64,000 nucleotides of DNA. It comes from Rhodobacteraceae bacterium Alg231-04. GTDB lineage: Bacteria; Pseudomonadota; Alphaproteobacteria; Rhodobacterales; Rhodobacteraceae. Made by a program: the position numbers and the translations under genes. Below, one piece after another: positions 15,530 to 24,284 of the stretch. The notes under the pieces were generated by a model. It saw nothing but the letters and a program-made list of their open reading frames with translations. It ran no database searches and was not told where the DNA came from. The stretch lies in assembly GCA_900143635.1 (NCBI GenBank), contig FREY01000003.1:248001-312000 (forward strand), read 5' to 3'. The first letter of the stretch is position 1, and every line of letters begins with the position of its first letter.

Positions 15530-17830
15530 ATGTTTAAGATGAAAAAGCTACCACTTTCGGCAAAACTTCCGATGATCATGGTGGCGCTGACAGCGACCTT
15601 TCTCGTGACTGTAGCCTTTCTGATCTATGCATTGGCCGAGAAAAGCACCCGCAAGAACATCTATATGGCTCATGAGATCGAGGCCAAGGCTGGCGCACAA
15701 GCGCTGGAATTCCTGATCTCGTCAACCCATTCCAACCTGGCAAGCCAAGCGGCCCAACCAACGGTTTTCCGTGCGGTCAGCAATTTCTCCCGTGTAATCG
15801 GTATGATCGAAGAGGCTGACCCAATTGCCTATCTCAAACAGGTCTATGTAAGCGACAACCCAAACACGGTTGATCAACGCGCTCAGCTTGTCGATCCCGG
15901 TGACGGTTCCTACTATAGCCAATCACATGCCAGCTATCACCCAACCTTTCAGCGTACGGTTGAACTAAACGGCTATGAAGATCTCTATCTTTTTGATCTA
16001 GAAGGGCTGATGATCTACTCGGTTAGCAAGCTGGGCGACTATGCCAATAGCTTTGCCAGCGGCGAACTCGCCGAAACCGGCCTGGGCCAAGTTTTCTCCG
16101 AGGCATTGCTGGCCGAACCGGGGCATGTGGTACACTCTGATTTTACACTCTATGGGCCGGGTGATGCCCCCTCTGCCTTTCTGGCGACACCTGTGCTCGA
16201 CAAGCGACAAAAGACAGTTGGTGTGATCGCGGTACGTCTGGGCAGTGACAGGGTTGTACAGGCCCTGACCAAAAACTTGAGGGATGAAGGGCACCAGAAC
16301 ATCTATCTGGTCAGCGCCGATGGCTTGGCGCGCAGCCCCTCGGTACTGGGGGATGGGTTCGAGGTATTAGATGCATTGCCAGAAGTGCCGCAGACGCAGG
16401 CCGCCCGAAACGGAGAGGCTGCACGCTTTGATGGGGTACCCGCTATGGCGGGGGGCAGTGCAACCGCCTTGGTGATGCCGCTTGATCTGCCTGGTTTTAC
16501 TTGGTCGCTGGTTCTCGAAACCGACGAGGCAGCGGCCTTTGCAGAGCTGAACCAAATCCGCCTTATCGCAATGGCGGTGATCGGAGGCTCTTTGTTGATT
16601 GCGATTTTGGTGTCCTTGGTTGCCGCGCGCCGGGTCACGAAACCCATTCTGGCTCTGCGTCTGGCCACGAATGCGCTGGCAGATGATGATTATGACATTG
16701 ATATCAAGGGGAAATCCCGAAGCGATGAGCTGGGTGATTTGGCCCGCAGCTTGGACAGTTTCCGCGACAAGCTGAAGCAGGCAGACGCTGCCGCCGTCCG
16801 CGAGGTACAGGCTGCCCAACAAACCGCTGCCGTGGTTGAGGAAACTAGTCGGGCGCTGTCGCAGCTTCAGGCTGGCAATCTGGCCTGCTATATCCGTGCG
16901 CCTTTTGCAGATAGCTACGAAACCCTTCGCGAAAACTTCAACCAGAGCCTCGTCAATCTGCGCAATTCAATGAGCGAGGTTATCAGCGCCTCTGAACATG
17001 TCGGCAGGTTCTCACAGGAGCAAAGTGCTGCAGCCGACGAAATGGCGCATCGCACCGAAAGTCAGGCCTCGACACTGGAACAAACTGCCACGGCGCTACG
17101 TGAGCTGACCGCCAATATTCTAACCACCGCGGAACAGGCGTCGCAGATGGACAAAGCCATGAGCCGCACCCGGTCCGAGGCCGAAGACAGTACCAAGGTT
17201 GTGACGGCAGCGGTGAGCGCAATGGATCAGATCCAGCAGACCTCGATGGAGATTTCCAAAATTATCAAAATGATCGACGACATTGCCTTTCAAACCAACC
17301 TTTTGGCACTGAATGCCGGAGTAGAGGCTGCGCGCGCAGGCCAGTCCGGCGCAGGGTTTGCAGTGGTCGCCTCTGAGGTGCGAGCACTGGCGCTACGGAC
17401 CTCAACGGCTGCCGGCCAGATCCAGGAACTGACTTCAGCCAGTGAGGCCCATGTCGCCAATGGAGTCGAAATGGTGGGTCAGGCCGGGGATGCCTTGACG
17501 GGGATTATCGGTCAGGTGAGCGAGGTCTCCAGCCTGGTGAGCGAAATTGCCGGCGGGGTACGCAAGCAATCCGAGGGCCTGGAAGAGATCAATGGCTCGA
17601 TGGAGACTCTGGATGGGGTCACCCAGCAGAACGCCGCCATGGCGGAAGAAGCCTCTGCTTCTAGCCAGCTTTTGCAGCAGGAAGCGACCAGTCTATCGGG
17701 GATCGTCGGCCGCTTTGATCTTGGACAGGACGGACCCTCAGAAGTTATTGCAGAGGGGCAAGCAGAGGGTTGGGAAACAAACTCAGACTTTGAGGGTATT
17801 GTGGATTGGGATCAGTCGCAGTCAGCCTAG
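15530..17830 (+). CDS. Methyl-accepting chemotaxis protein
   Basis: The ATG at 15530 lies seven bases after AAGGA, giving 766 residues. A membrane helix spans about 11-37, followed by a periplasmic sensor of about 300 residues with a double-Cache-like pattern, a second helix at about 343-365, a HAMP domain, and a long cytoplasmic coiled coil. The signalling tip is clear near residue 583 (IDDIAFQTNLLALNAGVEAA, then FAVVASEVRALA). It would signal through CheW/CheA encoded elsewhere. The ligand cannot be read from the sequence. It is cargo of the tRNA-Arg element with no chemotaxis genes nearby. Confidence 0.92.
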   Translation: MFKMKKLPLSAKLPMIMVALTATFLVTVAFLIYALAEKSTRKNIYMAHEIEAKAGAQALEFLISSTHSNLASQAAQPTVFRAVSNFSRVIGMIEEADPIAYLKQVYVSDNPNTVDQRAQLVDPGDGSYYSQSHASYHPTFQRTVELNGYEDLYLFDLEGLMIYSVSKLGDYANSFASGELAETGLGQVFSEALLAEPGHVVHSDFTLYGPGDAPSAFLATPVLDKRQKTVGVIAVRLGSDRVVQALTKNLRDEGHQNIYLVSADGLARSPSVLGDGFEVLDALPEVPQTQAARNGEAARFDGVPAMAGGSATALVMPLDLPGFTWSLVLETDEAAAFAELNQIRLIAMAVIGGSLLIAILVSLVAARRVTKPILALRLATNALADDDYDIDIKGKSRSDELGDLARSLDSFRDKLKQADAAAVREVQAAQQTAAVVEETSRALSQLQAGNLACYIRAPFADSYETLRENFNQSLVNLRNSMSEVISASEHVGRFSQEQSAAADEMAHRTESQASTLEQTATALRELTANILTTAEQASQMDKAMSRTRSEAEDSTKVVTAAVSAMDQIQQTSMEISKIIKMIDDIAFQTNLLALNAGVEAARAGQSGAGFAVVASEVRALALRTSTAAGQIQELTSASEAHVANGVEMVGQAGDALTGIIGQVSEVSSLVSEIAGGVRKQSEGLEEINGSMETLDGVTQQNAAMAEEASASSQLLQQEATSLSGIVGRFDLGQDGPSEVIAEGQAEGWETNSDFEGIVDWDQSQSA

Positions 17831-18360
17831 CTTCCATTCAGCAGTTTATCGTACCACAATTCTCACAATGACCGGTTCTCAAGCGGCATCGCGGCATCTT
17901 CTGGCTGAGATACCTGGGCGAAAGGCGGACTTTGCAAGGATGGCTTTCTGCGTGAAGCGGCCGCACAGGGCTGCTCAGGGTGCTCCTGCGGTGATTGTGT
18001 TGCTTCGTGACAGGTGCAGCAAAGGACCGAGGAGGAAAGGCACCGCGATGCGTGGAACTCCTAGATGAGGTGGCGCGAGGTTATCCAGCGGCTGTCGGCT
18101 GGTTAGCAAACGGCGATCTGGTCGGTTGTGAGAGGACGGGCCGAGCCTGTGCACGAGGGCGCCTGACTAGATCTGGTGGGCGGTTCCTTGAGGCATTGAT
18201 TGTTGGGAGGTCAGCCAACGCCTAGTAGGCTGATCAAACGAGGGGGCGGGCATACATCGAAACACTGATTTTTGTCCGTCTGCACCGTTAACTTGAAACC
18301 AAAGCGAATTACATTTCCAGAATTGGCAGCAAGTCACTTTCGGATAGGAGGCTAGGAACT
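17831..18360. other. 530-bp stretch without a recognised gene
   Basis: Open frames here are short and overlap each other without domain motifs. The last 20 bases contain GGAGG, the ribosome site for the P460-like gene. The rest looks like decayed element DNA. Confidence 0.4.
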
Positions 18361-18987
18361 ATGGTAGCAGACAGGAAAAGCGCTCCACTCCTCTTCGCAG
18401 TTGCAATTATTGAAGCAGGTATTCTAGCTCTACCTGCAGCGGCTCAATCTGTAGAGCATGACGCTCATCTCGCCATCCCTAATCCGTCAGACCTGTCAAA
18501 GGACGAGGCTCTTAAAGTCTATGATGATCTGATTTTTCAGATGGATGCAGGCTATGCCGCTTCACATCTCAGCATGATATCCGGTTACCAAGGATGGTCG
18601 AAGTTCAATGACGCCCCATTTATCTCGGCGACACACGGCCAGCGCTACGTAAACAGCTATGCGAACTCTATGGCCCACAACTACGGAACGTTGAAAGACG
18701 GGGAAAAATTACCAGCGGGCTCGGTCTTGGCAAAAGACAGCATGACGGTCACGGACGATAATCACCTTTACCCCGGCGCAATGTTTGTCATGGAAAAATT
18801 GCGAGATGGCGGCAATCCACCCACTGCGGACTGGCGCTACGTCATGGTGATGCCTGATGGCTCTTTGTTCGGCGACACAATTGGAGACCGGAGCCAAGAG
18901 ATGACATATTGCCACGAATGCCATGAGGCCGTGGCGGAACGCGACTACACTTTTTTTGTTCCAGAAGACTATCGAATAGAGCAATAG
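18361..18987 (+). CDS. Cytochrome P460-like c-type haem protein
   Basis: The 208-residue protein begins with a signal-like hydrophobic stretch (LLFAVAIIEAGILALPAAAQ) and ends with a single haem-attachment motif CHECH followed by the YTFFVPEDY tail characteristic of the cytochrome P460 family. Known P460 enzymes use a lysine-crosslinked haem to oxidise hydroxylamine, and cytochromes c'-beta of the same fold bind NO. The candidate lysine cannot be assigned here without alignment. GGAGG lies upstream of the ATG. It stands alone in the element, so a detoxification role is inferred only. Confidence 0.72.
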   Translation: MVADRKSAPLLFAVAIIEAGILALPAAAQSVEHDAHLAIPNPSDLSKDEALKVYDDLIFQMDAGYAASHLSMISGYQGWSKFNDAPFISATHGQRYVNSYANSMAHNYGTLKDGEKLPAGSVLAKDSMTVTDDNHLYPGAMFVMEKLRDGGNPPTADWRYVMVMPDGSLFGDTIGDRSQEMTYCHECHEAVAERDYTFFVPEDYRIEQ

Positions 18988-19194
18988 AACCTAGCTGCAA
19001 GTTGCTGCGATGAAATAAAATCGGTGAGGCCCCGCAGGCGAGGGAGGCACTGTTATCGATCAAAGTCCATGGACCGGTATCAATGCTTGCTCCCGAGTTT
19101 TTCCCAACCGATTGATTGGGCGCCCTTCGTCTACCGCGCTGTGGTATGATCCAAGTAAGAGCTTTGGAATTGGATAGCCTAAGAGGAGTATCAA

Positions 19195-19422
19195 ATGCCG
19201 AAATTCAATGAAATGTTCGAGTTGTCGGTGGAGGATCTCGCCATGATAGAGAATTCCCTCCGGAAATCCCTCGAAGAATTGTCTAGTGAGCATCGTGAGA
19301 CCGGAGATGCGGGTGGTGTTGAACGAGAGGGAAACATCCGTCAGATCCACGACCTTCTCGGCAAGCTGCACAATCAGAAGATCTTCTTCCGACCGAAGGA
19401 CGAAGTTTATTTGGGCGGGTAG
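19195..19422 (+). CDS. Small hypothetical protein (75 aa)
   Basis: A charged, mostly helical 75-residue protein starting MPKFNEMFELSVEDLAMIE. A good ribosome site (AGAGGAG) lies six to seven bases upstream of the ATG, supporting that it is translated. There is no signal peptide, membrane helix or cysteine pair. The middle is consistent with a short helical hairpin (ENSLRKSLEELSSEH, then NIRQIHDLLGKLH). I do not recognise the family. It could be a small regulatory or structural protein left in the element. Confidence 0.55.
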   Translation: MPKFNEMFELSVEDLAMIENSLRKSLEELSSEHRETGDAGGVEREGNIRQIHDLLGKLHNQKIFFRPKDEVYLGG

Positions 19423-19982
19423 AAGCCTCTTAAGTGAATCAATTAAGGGTTGCGGTGGGGTCGGAATGCGGTAGTATACTGCTAGAGCAGCGTTTTTTCC
19501 TCATGGAGAGCGCTGCTTTCTTTGTTTCTGCAGGACGATTTGTTGCCGTTGATGACGGCTTGAACGTGCAGGAATTATTGCAGACACCGAAGAATATCCA
19601 CTGAAACTGTGGATAAGTCTGTTAGTTCATGCAAAAAAACCCTCAGTTTACAGTGTAATCAAAGGATTTACCTTGATGTGCCTGTTATTTGGGCATTTCT
19701 GAACTGCGTTGTTTTTGAAGGAAGTTTTTGTACTGATCTGACGGGAAAGTAGCAGGTCAGCTACACCTTTCGATGTGTCTTCACATACGCCGCAATAATC
19801 CGCCTATGGGTGTACAAGTGGTGTCCGAGACTCGATTGGACAGGCTAAGTTCCTGAGCTACCAATTTTTTTCCAGAACACCCAATGATCGTTATCTCTCA
19901 CCCAATCCGTTGGGCCGCACGTTAAGGGAAAGGCTGATTGGGTGCGCAAAAACGCCGAGCGTCCTGCAAGCTGGACGGGAAT
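19423..19982. other. 560-bp AT-rich non-coding stretch with inverted DnaA-box-like pair
   Basis: No gene is evident. TATCCAC (19595-19601) and GTGGATA (19609-19615) form a perfect inverted pair spaced by seven bases; the right copy is part of an exact DnaA box (TGTGGATAA at 19608-19616). A hairpin AGCAGCG/CGCTGCT lies at 19486-19517 followed by TTCTTTG. These could be remnants of a phage or plasmid replication region, or chance. Confidence 0.3.
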
Positions 19983-20279
19983 ATGGCAATGCCACTCAGG
20001 GGAACGCAGGAGGCATTTACCCTCGCATACTTTGAGACAGGGAGTGGAGCAGAGGCCTACAGGCAGCAACAAAGGCTTAGGGGGCGACGCTTCAATATAA
20101 AGGTGGCCAACTGGCTCATCAGCAGCCACAGGCAGAATTCTTCGACCGATCCGGCCCCGGTAGGACCGTCAGACCAGCGCCGGCATGAAGACCAGAGTGC
20201 ATCAGCGGCTGACCGCAGGAGCCGCCAAGTGCGGAATAATAGACATGGCTGCCATCCACGAGACATGGGCATGGCGTAA
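19983..20279 (+). pseudogene. Phage terminase small-subunit-like fragment
   Basis: The frame begins MAMPLRGTQEAFTLAYFETG and continues SGAEAYR, which matches the N-terminal helix-turn-helix pattern of phage terminase small subunits (TPKQEAF-LAY-ETGNASEAYR). The likeness fades after about 45 residues and the rest is low-complexity sequence overlapping the next gene in another frame. I read it as a truncated remnant left by deletion. The start is uncertain (ATG at 19983 or 19989). Confidence 0.4.
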
Positions 20280-20535
20280 GCTTCGCCCCACCATACTGCT
20301 GAGAGACCAATGGACCTGCCAGATGTGCGGCGTGATCCTACGAGAGGGCAGACGGCACAAGTCGACCGCTGTGGTCGATCACATCAGGCCGTACGACCTA
20401 CGCCCTGATCTTGTGCTGGCCCCCGCCAATCTCTGGTTTGTCTGTAGGGATTGCCACGACAGGGAATGCAGACGGATGGATAACAAGGCTCGCAAGGTGC
20501 GCCGACTGCGGCGGCAAAGTAGAAGTCCGGTCTGA
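20245..20535 (+). CDS. Phage-type HNH endonuclease (small)
   Basis: The 96-residue frame from 20245 (an ATG at 20185 would add 20 residues) has a complete HNH layout: zinc-knuckle CQMC, VVDHIRPY with the catalytic histidine, the central asparagine in APANLW, and CRDCHDRE. Small HNH nucleases of this type sit beside terminase genes and help DNA packaging in many tailed phages. Its neighbour is a terminase-like fragment, so both are probably prophage relics. No strong ribosome site is visible, and expression is doubtful. Confidence 0.65.
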   Translation: MAAIHETWAWRKLRPTILLRDQWTCQMCGVILREGRRHKSTAVVDHIRPYDLRPDLVLAPANLWFVCRDCHDRECRRMDNKARKVRRLRRQSRSPV

Positions 20536-20747
20536 AAGAAGGCCCCGGTGAAAGCCTGGGCTTTTTGTGTTTCTCGGACCCTGCCTTTGCTGGATACTGT
20601 GCACCAAGGTCGGATTATATCCCCGTCCAACTGGGCGGCATCAGTGGATTGCTCCTAGAGCGAGAACTTACATCCAAACCTCTCAGTTGACTCGCCGCGT
20701 CACTGCCTTAGGCTTTGGTGAACCCGTAGCCTGCTAAGGGGCCAAAA

Positions 20748-22892
20748 ATGCGCGTTTGTCTGCTATATGTATTGGGCATGCTGTCATTCAGTGTCGTTGC
20801 CGCCAATGCACAGTCTGATCCGACTCGCCATGTGGGAGCCGAAGGAAATTGGTCTATTAGTTGGGGTAATGTTCAATACGAAAATACACCCAGCAGTTTT
20901 CGTGCCTCTATTTACCGAGATCGCATCGACCCCTGTGAAGACATAGAGATGTTGGACTGCCAGTTTACTCGGGTGCCAATACCCGGCTCGGACTGGAAAT
21001 TCGAATATCTGATACCCGGCCAGAGCAACTTCTTTGTTCAAAGCTTCAGCTCCAATCCGGCTGGCAACCAATTCGAAATAGAGCATGCCTACGGCTTGCA
21101 CGGTCATTGGGGAGGGATCGAAAGCCTCAACGCGTCAGGGCCAAATACAATGGACGGCCATTGGCGCTACAAAGACACTGAAGGCAAGTCAGTTTGGAAG
21201 CGAGTGCTGCCTTCAATAGCGCATGTGGAGGTGCAGAACGCCCCGAACTTAGCGCATATGAGCTCAAGCACCGCAGTATCTGACACCCACTTGAAGCTCG
21301 TCTTTGACCCCTCGACACCAGCTTGGTCACTTGATCAACCGTTTCCGGATCAGCGCCCAACAGTGATTGTCCGAGCCGTTGGAAATAATCTTTGGGGTTT
21401 TCAATCTGCTGCGATGCAAGGCTCCACTGGAATTCAAGTAAGCCGTCCACGCTTGGGCCACAATCCAACAGGGATCGAATACCTGGAATTTGATCTAACA
21501 TTTTGGCCCGGGGTGCGGGCCGGCCGCCACATCCTTAACATCAGTGGCACGCCAATCACGCTGGATTTGGAGTTGCTGACGGGAGAGATCAAGGCAGTTG
21601 CCACAGTGGAAGCTGGGAATTCGACAGAACATAGGCCGATGGGCAGTTCGCCGATGCGTGATCCTACATTCTCGCAACACAGCCTGACTGCCGAAGTATT
21701 GGACACCGGATCCCGGCAATTCACCCAAGTCGAAGCAACCTTTCGAACCGAAGATCCGTTGGTGCTTCAAGGTTCAGCGATATGCCATAATACCATCCCG
21801 CAAGTCATTGTTTGTCCGAGTGAAAGTCAGAGTAAGCGGTTCGGATTTGAGCTTGCATATCTCGTACAACCCGGGGCCGAAAAAAAGGTTGTCGCCCCCC
21901 AAGTGTCAATGAGCACCCGCGCCCGAGACCCTGAGACCGGCATTTGGGTTGATGTGGCGCATACCACGAAAACCGTATTTGTCCGCAATTGCGACGCTGC
22001 ATTTCGGGACGCCCTTTTACAGGTTACGGCGCCAGACGAATTGCGAAACACTGCCCGCCGAATCCTGACTCCGATCACGTCGCTGCCGGGTAAAAGGCTC
22101 TACCCGGGCCCTGGCGATGATACCGATGGCAACGGTGCTTTGATCAGGAAGGTCGGGCCTCTGACCGACACATTGGCGTCCAACAAAGGTCTGGACAGTT
22201 GGCTTTTAGCGCAATCCCGCAAGACGCCAAATGTGTTTGACCGGTTTGCTGATCTTGCCCAACAGGCGCGGTCCTATGGGAAGTGCAGCGATGCCGAAAA
22301 ACTGTCGAACCAAGGCGCCGTGGCGCGAACCTTATTGGGTGACTTACGCGCAAATCGTAGTGCCACTCAGAGCACTTACCTCGGTGTCCGGCAGATGATG
22401 GAGTACAACGAAAAAATTGTTGCCTATCGCCTGAAGGGATTCTCTGGGTCTTTGCCAAAGCCACTGCAAACAGTACTGAGCGTCGGTGGTAACTCAGACT
22501 CTCCGAGTTCCGATCTTGGCCTTATCAACCGCATCGTCACCGAATTTTCCCATGGCGTCGTCGGTTGGGCGCCAGGCGAATTTGTCGGATTGTCCTCGGC
22601 GATTCTTCAGGAATCCGCGTCGCTCTTGCCAGGATCCGCATCAAGTTCCGGGATCTTTAAGGCGCCAGCGGTGCTGAGCATAATGATGATCACAGCACAG
22701 GTCGAAATATCCATCGTCGATCTCGTGATGCTACTGCAACTTCGCGGCAGTTTCGAAGACATTACCGCGTGGATGGAGGCGGGAGCCTATATCCAGGGAC
22801 TCCTTGCCCGATACGACGCGTTGGACGCAGCCTTCACCACTGAACTTCGGAAAATTGAGGACGCGCCCAACATCTGCAGTTGTCAGTACTAA
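20748..22892 (+). CDS. Large secreted protein of unknown function (714 aa)
   Basis: The product begins with a signal peptide (LLYVLGMLSFSVVAANAQ) and is mostly predicted beta-rich for the first 400 residues, with tryptophan-containing strands such as GNWSISWGNVQYE and a hydrophilic EGNW start. The last 300 residues look helical, with hydrophobic segments near residues 640-670 (FKAPAVLSIMMITAQVEIS) that may be membrane-inserting. Paired cysteines suggest disulfides, including CSCQY at the C-terminus. I recognise no known domain. It is the last gene before the right att site, with no partner gene, so function cannot be inferred from context. Confidence 0.6.
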   Translation: MRVCLLYVLGMLSFSVVAANAQSDPTRHVGAEGNWSISWGNVQYENTPSSFRASIYRDRIDPCEDIEMLDCQFTRVPIPGSDWKFEYLIPGQSNFFVQSFSSNPAGNQFEIEHAYGLHGHWGGIESLNASGPNTMDGHWRYKDTEGKSVWKRVLPSIAHVEVQNAPNLAHMSSSTAVSDTHLKLVFDPSTPAWSLDQPFPDQRPTVIVRAVGNNLWGFQSAAMQGSTGIQVSRPRLGHNPTGIEYLEFDLTFWPGVRAGRHILNISGTPITLDLELLTGEIKAVATVEAGNSTEHRPMGSSPMRDPTFSQHSLTAEVLDTGSRQFTQVEATFRTEDPLVLQGSAICHNTIPQVIVCPSESQSKRFGFELAYLVQPGAEKKVVAPQVSMSTRARDPETGIWVDVAHTTKTVFVRNCDAAFRDALLQVTAPDELRNTARRILTPITSLPGKRLYPGPGDDTDGNGALIRKVGPLTDTLASNKGLDSWLLAQSRKTPNVFDRFADLAQQARSYGKCSDAEKLSNQGAVARTLLGDLRANRSATQSTYLGVRQMMEYNEKIVAYRLKGFSGSLPKPLQTVLSVGGNSDSPSSDLGLINRIVTEFSHGVVGWAPGEFVGLSSAILQESASLLPGSASSSGIFKAPAVLSIMMITAQVEISIVDLVMLLQLRGSFEDITAWMEAGAYIQGLLARYDALDAAFTTELRKIEDAPNICSCQY

Positions 22893-23114
22893 CTCACTTT
22901 GCACATCTCGTTGGTCAGGCATAAAGGAATGTCTGGAGAAGCACGAAGCGCCCGTGCCGGACAAGTTGTCTGCGCGGCCTGAGCTGCAGGACTAATGGAA
23001 GGCTTGAGAGCCAGCCCTTCGTATTCCCAACCAGAACCGCCAGCGCCCCGGTGGTTTCTGTTACGTGTAACAGAAATGGCTCGATTGGCCGACAAGTTAA
23101 GTGCTTGATAAATA
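22893..23114. other. Non-coding right end of the element
   Basis: About 220 bases with no gene. It contains the 22-bp palindrome annotated separately. Confidence 0.4.
23055..23076. repeat. Perfect 22-bp palindrome inside right att end
   Basis: TTTCTGTTAC (23055-23064) and GTAACAGAAA (23067-23076) are exact inverted arms around GT. It lies 39 bp from the tRNA 3' end on the element side. It has no T-run on either strand, so it looks more like a protein-binding site or operator than a terminator. Confidence 0.6.
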
Positions 23115-23191
<77 letters not shown>

Positions 23192-23315
23192 CTGTTTAGG
23201 TCGTATAGCGGTGCGGCAGGCGGGCCGCAATGGCAAAATGCGGCTTCTTCTTAGAGGAGAGTGGCAGGTACAGAATAGGCGGTTCCTTTAACGATAAAGA
23301 CGTTCATGATGAATC

Positions 23316-23347
23316 AAAAAACCCGCATCCAATGGCTGCGGGTTTTT
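23316..23347 (-). terminator. Bidirectional terminator after murein peptidase gene
   Basis: AAAAACCCGCA (23317-23327) pairs with TGCGGGTTTTT (23337-23347). It lies 25 bases beyond the stop of the minus-strand gene. Confidence 0.85.
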
Positions 23348-23371
23348 ATATTCCGGTCTTCTGGACGGGGC

Positions 23372-23938
23372 TCAGCCGTTCCAGCTGCGGATCACGCCGC
23401 AGTCCATATGGACAAAATTCGAGCGGAAATAGCGACCAACGCCGCCCGCATGACAGGCCTGAGCTGCCTTTGCCATCTGGCTGACAGAGCGCGACGACAG
23501 CCGCAGATCCGCAGCCTGACCGCGCATATGAAGAGAGTTCTTTGCCACTGCCCGCGACCGGCGGCGCAGCATCGCATTGGTTGCCGGGCTACGGTAGCCG
23601 GAAAGCATCATATAGGGCTCGCTCACATCCAGAAGATTGTGGGAGGCGGCCATGATGTCGATGGTGCGAAGGTCAACCTGCTTCACTTCATCATTGCGCC
23701 AGTCGCGCATGAAGTGATTGATTTCCTTCACTGAATCTTTGATGTATTTGCCGTCGATCCAGTAGATCATATCGATCCGCTCGCCGGTTCGGCCAGAGAA
23801 CATCCGAATGCGACGGATGTCGCCCGATCCCCGCAGAAAGCCTGCGGCATTCGAGAATGTAGGTGCTGCTGCCACTGCTGTTGCCGCAAATGCGCCAAGC
23901 AAACCGCGGCGGGTCATGCCCGTGGTTGATCCTGCCAT
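23372..23938 (-). CDS. DUF882/M15-family murein endopeptidase-like protein (MepK-type)
   Basis: I place the start at 23938 (188 residues); 23917 and 23992 are alternatives. The N-terminus has a twin-arginine-like motif (TRRGLLGAFAATAVAAA), suggesting Tat export. The zinc-peptidase motifs of the M15/YcbK group are present: HMRGQAAD and VHMDCG. E. coli MepK of this family cleaves 3-3 crosslinks in peptidoglycan. It stands divergent from an L,D-transpeptidase gene that makes such crosslinks, a common pairing in alphaproteobacteria. A terminator follows. Confidence 0.8.
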   Translation of the reverse strand: MAGSTTGMTRRGLLGAFAATAVAAAPTFSNAAGFLRGSGDIRRIRMFSGRTGERIDMIYWIDGKYIKDSVKEINHFMRDWRNDEVKQVDLRTIDIMAASHNLLDVSEPYMMLSGYRSPATNAMLRRRSRAVAKNSLHMRGQAADLRLSSRSVSQMAKAAQACHAGGVGRYFRSNFVHMDCGVIRSWNG

Positions 23939-24284
23939 GAGTTCTGCGCCGTCCCGTACGTTAGTCCTGCCTGTGCCCGATGTTACGGACAATTTTCATC
24001 TATCCCCTTTTGGAAACACCCTATGCCACAGAATGATTCGCCGTCAAAGGATTCATTGATTCTGAAGCTATTTAGGGGGAATTTTCGGCGATTTTTTGCG
24101 CATTCGGCTGTTTTAACCTTGTTTGATCGGCCTCTCAGACTAGCGGTGCGGCATTGCTGCATCGTAGTGAAGCCTCAATGTCACATGAATAAATTGTGAG
24201 TGGACGAGGCCGGGTGGCATTCATCAGAATTTCATGTAGGCAATGATTTCATTGCGGATGATTATTGCCGAAGGACAGGTCTAG

